NCBI GenBank assembly: GCA_003558335.1
Contig: PWMA01000137.1
Span: 1 to 11,366 of the forward strand
From: Candidatus Methanofastidiosia archaeon
GTDB taxonomy: Archaea; Methanobacteriota_B; Thermococci; Methanofastidiosales; Methanofastidiosaceae
Reading direction: 5' to 3'
DNA length: 11,366 bases
Of this stretch, positions 6,823 through 11,366 are shown one piece after another; within the stretch, counting starts at the first letter, position 1; each line of letters starts with the position of its first letter. The notes under the pieces are model-generated. The model had not been told where the DNA came from and searched no databases. It saw only the letters and a list, made by a program, of their open reading frames with translations. Both the position numbers and the translations under genes were made by a program.

Positions 6823-7920
6823 ATGACCAGCCTGTTCGACCCCCTCGCCCTGGGCGATCTGACCCTGAAGAACCGTTTGATCATGGCGCCGCTGACACGC
6901 ATGCGCAGCCAGCAGCCGGGTAATGTCCCCTGGGAACTGAACGCGGAGTACTACGCCCAGCGTGCCTCCGCCGGCCTGATCATCTCGGAAGCGACCCAGA
7001 TCGCCCCGCTGGGTCAGGGGTACCCCGGAACGCCGGGCATCCATACCGGCGAGCAGGTCGCGGGCTGGAGACAGGTGACTGACGCGGTGCACCGGGCCGA
7101 GGGCCTGATTTTCCTGCAGTTGTGGCATGTCGGGCGCATCTCTCACTCGTCGTTTCATCCCGACGAAGGCTTGCCGGTCGCGCCCTCCGCGGTGAAGCCA
7201 TCGGGCGAGGTGCTGATTGCCGACTGGACGATGGCGCCCTACGAAACGCCACGTGCGCTGGAGACCGTCGAGATCCCTGAAGTCATCGCCGAGTACGCCG
7301 CGGCTGCGCGAAGGGCGAAGGAAGCCGGCTTCGACGGGGTCGAGGTTCACGGGGCCAATGGCTACCTGCTGGACCAGTTCCTTCAGGATGGCAGCAACCG
7401 GCGGACGGATGCCTACGGCGGCAGCATCGAGAACCGCGCGCGCCTGCTGCTGGAGGTGGTCGACGCGGTCGTCGGCGTCTGGGGCCGGGAGCGCGTGGGC
7501 GTGCGACTTTCGCCCTACGGCACCTTCAACGACATGCACGATTCCGACCCTGTCGCTCTGTTCACCCACGTCCTCGGGAAGCTGAGTGATCGGGGCATCG
7601 CCTACGTGCACATGATCGAACCGCGTGCCACGTCCGCGGGTGGCGGGGACACGGTCCAGGAAGGCGTTCCCTGTTCCTCCGAGCTCTTTCACCCTCTCTT
7701 CGACGGTGTCTTCATTTCCGCCGGGGGCTATGACCGGGATGGGGCGCTGGAGGCCGTGGCGAGCGGCCGAGCCGACGCCATCGCGTTCGGGCGGGCTTTC
7801 ATCGCCAACCCGGATCTCCCCGAGCGGCTGCAAAAGAACGCGCCGCTCAATCCCTACGACCGCAGCACGTTCTACGGTGGCGACGCCAGGGGCTATACCG
7901 ATTATCCAGCCCTGGGCTGA
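6823..7920 (+). CDS. nemA: Old Yellow Enzyme family alkene / N-ethylmaleimide reductase (NemA-like)
   Basis: An FMN flavoenzyme that uses NAD(P)H to reduce activated C=C bonds, quinone-like electrophiles, nitro compounds or nitrate esters. It is 365 residues, the same length as E. coli NemA, with GGAGG 7 nt ahead of ATG 6823. Domain features run in TIM-barrel order: LKNRLIMAPLTRMRS (15-29, FMN site), QLWHVGRISH (99-108), HGANGYLLDQF (176-186) with the substrate-binding His176/Asn179 pair and Tyr181, DGSNRRTDAYGGS (189-201), VRLSPYG (227-233) and FISAGGYDRDGA in the phosphate-binding region. It appears intact. It is convergent with arsM across a short hairpin. Its physiological substrate and any NemR-type regulator are not visible. 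Confidence 0.92.
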   Translation: MTSLFDPLALGDLTLKNRLIMAPLTRMRSQQPGNVPWELNAEYYAQRASAGLIISEATQIAPLGQGYPGTPGIHTGEQVAGWRQVTDAVHRAEGLIFLQLWHVGRISHSSFHPDEGLPVAPSAVKPSGEVLIADWTMAPYETPRALETVEIPEVIAEYAAAARRAKEAGFDGVEVHGANGYLLDQFLQDGSNRRTDAYGGSIENRARLLLEVVDAVVGVWGRERVGVRLSPYGTFNDMHDSDPVALFTHVLGKLSDRGIAYVHMIEPRATSAGGGDTVQEGVPCSSELFHPLFDGVFISAGGYDRDGALEAVASGRADAIAFGRAFIANPDLPERLQKNAPLNPYDRSTFYGGDARGYTDYPALG

Positions 7921-7933
7921 AGATGGCGCTGGA

Positions 7934-7957
7934 GGGGACGGGGTTTGACCGGTCCCC
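7934..7957. terminator. Possible bidirectional hairpin between convergent nemA-like gene and arsM
   Basis: GGGGAC (7934-7939) pairs exactly with GTCCCC (7952-7957) across a 12-nt loop, in the 52-nt gap between the two convergent genes. There is no T-tract on either side, so it is at best a weak or factor-assisted terminator. Confidence 0.35.
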
Positions 7958-7972
7958 GACGCGTTGCGGCGA

Positions 7973-8791
7973 TCAGCCCTGGAGTGCGGGTTTGGTCGCC
8001 TCGATGTGGGCCGAGAGCACGTAGTCTTCCACGCCCCGGCCCGGCGCCCAGTCCTTGATGAATTCGCGGGATTCGTCCTTGGGCGTGACGCGGATGCCCT
8101 GGAAACCGGCTGCCTGAAGCATCCCATGCAGGTCGTCGAGCAACGGTGCGCCGGCGATGCAGCCCGCGTAGAGCACCGGATCGTTGCGCATCTCCTCCGG
8201 CAGCTCGGTGCTGGCGACGACGTCGGAGATCGCCAGCCGGCCGCCGGGCTTCAGCACGCGGAAGGCCTCGCGGAAGACCTGGGGCTTGTCGGGAGACAAG
8301 TTGATCACGCAGTTGGAGATGATCACGTCGGCGGTGTGGTCGGCCACCGGCAGGTGTTCGATTTCGCCCAGGCGAAACTCGACGTTGGTGAAGGCGCCCT
8401 TTTCCGCGTTGGCGCGGGCCTTGCTGACCATGGTCGGCGTCATGTCGACCCCGATGACGCGCCCGGTTGCACCGACTTCGGGAGAGGCGAGAAAGGCATC
8501 GAAGCCGCCTCCGCTGCCCAGATCCACCACCACTTCACCCGCTCGAAGGCTGGCGATCGCGCGCGGATTGCCGCAGCCCAGACCCATGTCGGCGCCGCCC
8601 GGAACGGCCGCGAGATCCGCGGAGGAATAGCCGAGGCGGGTAGAAATCAGGGTGTTGATGGCGACGTCGTCGGAGACCCCGCAGCAGCCCGACGTCTCGC
8701 CGCAGCCCTCGCTAGCGTTGCTGGCCTCGGCCACTTTGGCGTAGCTGTCCCGCACCTGCTGGCGGATTTCATCGGTGTGTTTCTGGCTCAT
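7973..8791 (-). CDS. arsM: Arsenite S-adenosylmethyltransferase
   Basis: This cytosolic enzyme transfers methyl groups from S-adenosylmethionine to thiol-bound As(III), giving methylated arsenicals. ATG 8791 gives 272 residues starting MSQKHTDEIRQQVRDSY, as family members do; an upstream extension to 8890 reads non-family sequence. The N-terminal Cys-rich GCGETSGCCGVS segment (29-40) is typical of many bacterial ArsM proteins. The three functional cysteines are present: Cys73 in LGCGNP, Cys161 in SNCVINLSPDK and Cys211 in YAGCIAGAP. The SAM-binding Rossmann motif is VVDLGSGGGFDAF (88-100). The length and residues indicate an active enzyme. No arsR, arsB or arsC gene is next to it; the divergent neighbour is a nitroreductase-fold gene. 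Confidence 0.95.
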   Translation of the reverse strand: MSQKHTDEIRQQVRDSYAKVAEASNASEGCGETSGCCGVSDDVAINTLISTRLGYSSADLAAVPGGADMGLGCGNPRAIASLRAGEVVVDLGSGGGFDAFLASPEVGATGRVIGVDMTPTMVSKARANAEKGAFTNVEFRLGEIEHLPVADHTADVIISNCVINLSPDKPQVFREAFRVLKPGGRLAISDVVASTELPEEMRNDPVLYAGCIAGAPLLDDLHGMLQAAGFQGIRVTPKDESREFIKDWAPGRGVEDYVLSAHIEATKPALQG

Positions 8792-8913
8792 GGTCGATTT
8801 CCGGATCGATATTCGAAGGCTGCAATGGTATCCGGGATCCCGAAGCGGGGCGCAAACACCCACGATCCGCGGCAGCGATTCCGCCGCCACTCGCGCCGCG
8901 GAGAACGCCGGCA

Positions 8914-8926
8914 GTTCCTCAGGAAC
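8914..8926. promoter_or_regulatory. Small perfect palindrome in the arsM / nitroreductase divergent region
   Basis: GTTCC-TCA-GGAAC is a perfect 5-bp inverted repeat with a 3-nt centre, in the 272-nt gap between divergent arsM (start 8791) and the nitroreductase-like gene (start 9064). The position suits an operator acting on either gene. No regulator gene adjoins it and no single promoter is clear, so the role is only suggested. Confidence 0.25.
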
Positions 8927-9063
8927 CGACTAGACTCCTGACATTGGGGCCAGGATCGTGCTTCGGCATGGCGCGCCGCACGGACAGGAGGCCGTGGCGG
9001 GAAGACCCGGAACAGGGTTGCGCTCGGAACCCGCCCCGCCCACAGGTCGTATGGAGGATAGGG

Positions 9064-10032
9064 ATGGAAGACGTCGACACCTGGAGCGACGATGTGGTGG
9101 GCCTGGTCGGCAAGGCCATACTGGCGCCATCCAGTCACAACACGCAGCCCTGGTTCTTCCTTCTGGGGGAGCCCTATGTCGATCTGCTCGCGGACCGTAA
9201 CCGGGCTTTGCCGGTTAACGATCCCGATGACCGCGAACTCACCATCAGCTGCGGGTGCGCGCTATTGAACCTGTCGTTGGCGGCTGCCGCATCCGGCTAT
9301 CACGTGGAGAACTGGCTGCTGCCGGACCCGGACGAACCGGACTGGTTTGCGCGGGTCTCGCTGACCGGCCATTCGACGGAGCGGGTACCGGAGGCCGATC
9401 TGGCCCGATTCATCGAAATGCGGCGGACCTGCAGGACGCACTTTGAATCCCGGCCGGTGGCCGAGGACATCGTGGCCGTGCTGACCGCGGCGGCGCAGGC
9501 TGAGGGAGCGTGGCTGCGACCGCTGCTGGGCGACAAGGTCCGCGAACAGGCCATCGCGATGATCGTCGAGGGGGACGCCGAACAGTGGTCGGACCCGAAT
9601 TGGCGGCATGAACTCGCCGCCTGGATGCACCGGCCAAGCGAAGGCGATGGCGTGCCCGTTTCCATGCTGACGGCGCCGGTTACCCAGATGATCGTCCGCC
9701 ACTTCGACATGGGCGGCGGTGTGGGGTCGAAGGACCGCGAGCTCGCGCACAGCTCGCCGTTGCTGGTCGTTCTGGGGACCGACGGCGATTCACCCCGGGA
9801 CTGGCTGCTGGCGGGCCAGGCGCTGCAGCGGGTACTACTGGTGGCGAGCGGGCAGGGCCTGCGCGCGTCGTACCTGAATCAGCCCATCCAGGTGGCGTCG
9901 CTGAGGCCCCGGGTCACTGAACTGGCCGGTGGCGACGGGTTTCCACAGATCCTCCTGCGCTTCGGCTATGCCAGCAACCCGCTGTCGCCTGCGCCGCGCC
10001 GTCCGCTGGAAGAAGTCGTCAAGTGGAGTTGA
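9064..10032 (+). CDS. Acg-like nitroreductase-family protein
   Basis: A 322-residue protein of the Acg (Rv2032-like) branch of the nitroreductase fold, in which a duplicated fold binds or sequesters FMN. ATG 9064 is chosen for the GGAGGATAGG ribosome site just ahead; extension to TTG 8944 reads non-family sequence. Signature blocks are APSSHNTQPW (21-30), DRNRALPVNDPDDREL (44-59), ISCGCALLNLSLAA (61-74), a central MRRTCRTHF, and the C-terminal GQALQRVLLVASGQGLRASY. Many members have no demonstrated nitroreductase activity, and flavin storage or a stress role has been proposed, so substrate claims would be unsafe. It is divergent from arsM and convergent with a glutathione reductase remnant. 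Confidence 0.85.
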   Translation: MEDVDTWSDDVVGLVGKAILAPSSHNTQPWFFLLGEPYVDLLADRNRALPVNDPDDRELTISCGCALLNLSLAAAASGYHVENWLLPDPDEPDWFARVSLTGHSTERVPEADLARFIEMRRTCRTHFESRPVAEDIVAVLTAAAQAEGAWLRPLLGDKVREQAIAMIVEGDAEQWSDPNWRHELAAWMHRPSEGDGVPVSMLTAPVTQMIVRHFDMGGGVGSKDRELAHSSPLLVVLGTDGDSPRDWLLAGQALQRVLLVASGQGLRASYLNQPIQVASLRPRVTELAGGDGFPQILLRFGYASNPLSPAPRRPLEEVVKWS

Positions 10033-10065
10033 GCCCGTCCTCAATTGCGGCGGCGGCGTCCGCTC

Positions 10066-10491
10066 TCAGGCAGCGTTGGCGATCGGATCGGGCTGGCCGG
10101 CGCGTGCCATCTTGAGCGTCACCAGTTCCTCGGCGCTGGTGGGGTGGATCGGGATCGTGAGGTCGAAGTCGCGCTTGGTCGCACCCATGCGAACCGCGAC
10201 CGCGAAGCCCTGCAGCATCTCGTCGACGGCGTCACCGACCATGTGAATCCCGACCACCTGCTCGTTCTCGCCGGCACAGACGAGCTTCATTGCCACCGGT
10301 GCGACTTCGCCTTCGGCGAACGCCCGCGCCAGACCACCGTATTCAGTCTCGTAGATCTTCACCGAATCCCCGAACTTCTGCATGGCCTGCGGCTCCGTCA
10401 TGCCCACGGCGGCGGTCGGTGGGTGCGTGAACGTCACGGTCGGAATCTGGCTGTAATCGACCGGAACCGGGTAAGAGCCACGCGGAGGCTG
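10066..10491 (-). pseudogene. gor: Glutathione reductase, C-terminal dimerisation-domain fragment
   Basis: The minus strand from about 10491 to the stop at 10066-10068 reads VDYSQIPTVTFTHPP, then VGMTEPQA, VGIHMVGDAVDEMLQGFAVA, MGATKRDFD and IPIHPTSAEELVTL. These are the dimerisation-domain signatures of glutathione reductase, including the His that serves as active-site acid-base in the HPT.AEE motif. Intact enzymes are about 450 residues; here roughly the last 140 exist. The FAD and NADPH domains and the redox CxxxxC are absent, so it cannot work as an oxidoreductase. Family similarity ends at about 10491-10500, where the sequence changes to the upstream region of a plus-strand cupin gene. 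No promoter or start at that point is evident. Confidence 0.85.
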
Positions 10492-10610
10492 GGCCGTGCT
10501 ATACAGAATTTGTCTATCGCGGATATGGCAGATTCTGGTTATTGAACTTTGGGCAACAGAATACGGCTAGCGGAAGTACCCGCTATCGTTACACAGAGGC
10601 GGTCAGAGCC

Positions 10611-11056
10611 ATGAGTCCTAAGCAATTCGTCGTGCAGCCGGGTGATCGGGGGGGGCTGCCCTCAGCGTCATCGGTACAAGCGTAACGGTCCTTGTTTCGG
10701 CTGCCGAAGGGAAAAGCCAGCAAGTTACGCTCCAGTCAGGCGACGAGGGAACCGGGCCGCCGCCGCACAGCCACGACTGGGACGAGTCGTTTTATGTAAC
10801 CCAGGGCCAAGTTCAGTTTACGTGTGCTGGCAGGAGTACGATGTGCGTGGCAGGCACATTTGTCCACGTTCCAGCCGGTGTCGTTCACGCTTTCAACTAT
10901 GGTCCCGGCGGTGGCGAGATGCTGGAAATCACCGGAATGGGAAGCAAAGCAATTCAGATGTTCACTGCCCTGGATCGCGAGATTCCTCCGGGTCCACCGG
11001 ACGTTCAAAAAGTGGTCCAAGTAGCTGGCGAACACGGCGTCACGTTTCACATTTGA
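10611..11056 (+). pseudogene. Cupin-domain protein, frameshifted in an 8-G run
   Basis: ATG 10611, behind a GAGG-type ribosome site, reads MSPKQFVVQPGDRGG and then hits a stop at codon 25 (TAA). If one base is added in the G run at 10648-10655, the reading continues without a stop to TGA 11054-11056, giving about 148 residues. The restored protein has both cupin motifs: GTGPPPHSHDWDESFYVTQG (motif 1, with the two His and Glu metal ligands) and GTFVHVPAGVVHAFNYG (motif 2). Such single-domain beta-barrels bind a metal and serve varied enzymes; the substrate is unknown. The cause could be a sequencing error, a real mutation, slippage-based phase variation or programmed -1 frameshifting. The first in-frame ATG after the run is at 10841, too late to keep motif 1. 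Confidence 0.8.
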
Positions 11057-11250
11057 TACGGCACGCGGATTCGTTCCTCGTTGTCGCCCAACAACAGGTT
11101 CAGCCACCGTAGATGGATGATACGGGAACGACGGCTTCGGGCCGACCACTCTGCCACGATTGGTCATGCGGTGTCTCGAGCCGACCCTGAACGGCCAGTC
11201 AGATGGCATGGATGAGCGGCCGGTGTCGGACGTGAACCTGACGTCCGGGC
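11057..11250. other. Intergenic stretch with no recognised feature
   Basis: About 190 nt between the cupin stop and the recognisable IS91-family sequence. Short open frames are present but carry no family motif that I can name. It may contain decayed IS91-element sequence, since transposase similarity starts right after it, but I cannot show that. Confidence 0.4.
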
Positions 11251-11366
11251 GGGGTTTGTGGGATCGACATCGATAGCTGCCCAGCCTGCGGCGGGGCTAT
11301 GCAGATCATCACCTGTATTGAAGACCCGGTGGTGATCGCGAAGATGCTCAACCACCTCGATGCGAA
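11251..11366 (+). mobile_element. IS91-family transposase C-terminal fragment, running off the right edge
   Basis: In the frame that stops at TGA 11239-11241, the plus strand then reads GGVCGIDIDSCPACGGAMQI, followed by ITCIEDPVVIAKMLNHLDA up to the edge. This matches the conserved C-terminus of IS91/IS801-type transposases (RVFNIDIETC.ACGG..RIIA.IEDP.VI.KIL.HLDAK). The in-frame stop just ahead shows that the upstream part of the transposase is missing or frameshifted. It covers a different segment from the remnant at 3239-3450 and lies on the opposite strand. The rest of the C-terminus and any element end lie beyond the window. Confidence 0.8.

Noticed and set aside
6652..8127. Minus-strand open frame of 491 codons
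   Set aside because: It spans the antisense of the alkene reductase gene and overlaps arsM out of frame, so it is not a gene.
8833..8842. CGGGATCCCG palindrome upstream of arsM
   Set aside because: A 10-nt GC-rich palindrome around a BamHI-type core is expected by chance in such DNA and has no supporting context.
10841..11056. 71-codon frame starting at ATG 10841, as a separate gene
   Set aside because: It is the in-frame tail of the frameshifted cupin gene; starting there would lose cupin motif 1 and there is no ribosome site.

Overview
The window comes from a GC-rich proteobacterium, most likely a gammaproteobacterium. I infer this from the ThrC and MetA types, an E. coli-length NemA, and YceH and glutathione reductase remnants; no finer rank can be supported. 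There are seven apparently intact genes. Between them lie broken genes, each cut at a sharp point rather than worn down gradually: a two-component kinase tail (its front lies outside the window), a response regulator stub, an IS91-family transposase middle piece, a YceH tail, a glutathione reductase tail, a cupin gene with a frameshift, and a second IS91-family piece running off the right edge. No tRNA, rRNA or CRISPR array was seen.

Left part (1-5400): a histidine kinase C-terminus and a response regulator cut just past its phospho-acceptor Asp lead straight into threonine synthase (thrC). Facing thrC is a PLP-dependent Cys/Met-metabolism enzyme (O-succinylhomoserine sulfhydrylase or cystathionine gamma-synthase type). 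After about 1.1 kb without a recognisable intact gene comes metA, homoserine O-succinyltransferase. Together these three genes handle the homoserine branch point: threonine from O-phosphohomoserine, and sulfur amino acids from acylated homoserine. The non-coding stretch holds an IS91 transposase remnant whose minus-strand promoter-like sequence points at the PLP enzyme gene.

Middle part (5490-7960): a YceH C-terminal stub, an ADP-ribosylglycohydrolase with no visible ADP-ribosyltransferase partner, a good intrinsic terminator, and an Old Yellow Enzyme (NemA-like) alkene reductase.

Right part (7970-11366): arsenite methyltransferase ArsM (minus), a divergent Acg-like nitroreductase-fold protein (plus), the C-terminal dimerisation domain of glutathione reductase without its front, and a cupin that reads correctly only if one base is added to an 8-G run. 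The window ends in the C-terminus of an IS91-family transposase. The theme of this part is electrophile, redox and arsenic handling.

The recurring pattern of intact genes joined to gene stubs, with IS91 pieces in opposite orientations about 8 kb apart, fits either a region reshaped by repeated illegitimate or IS91-associated recombination or a chimeric or error-containing assembly. The sequence alone cannot separate these. I see no clear evidence of a new multi-gene system.
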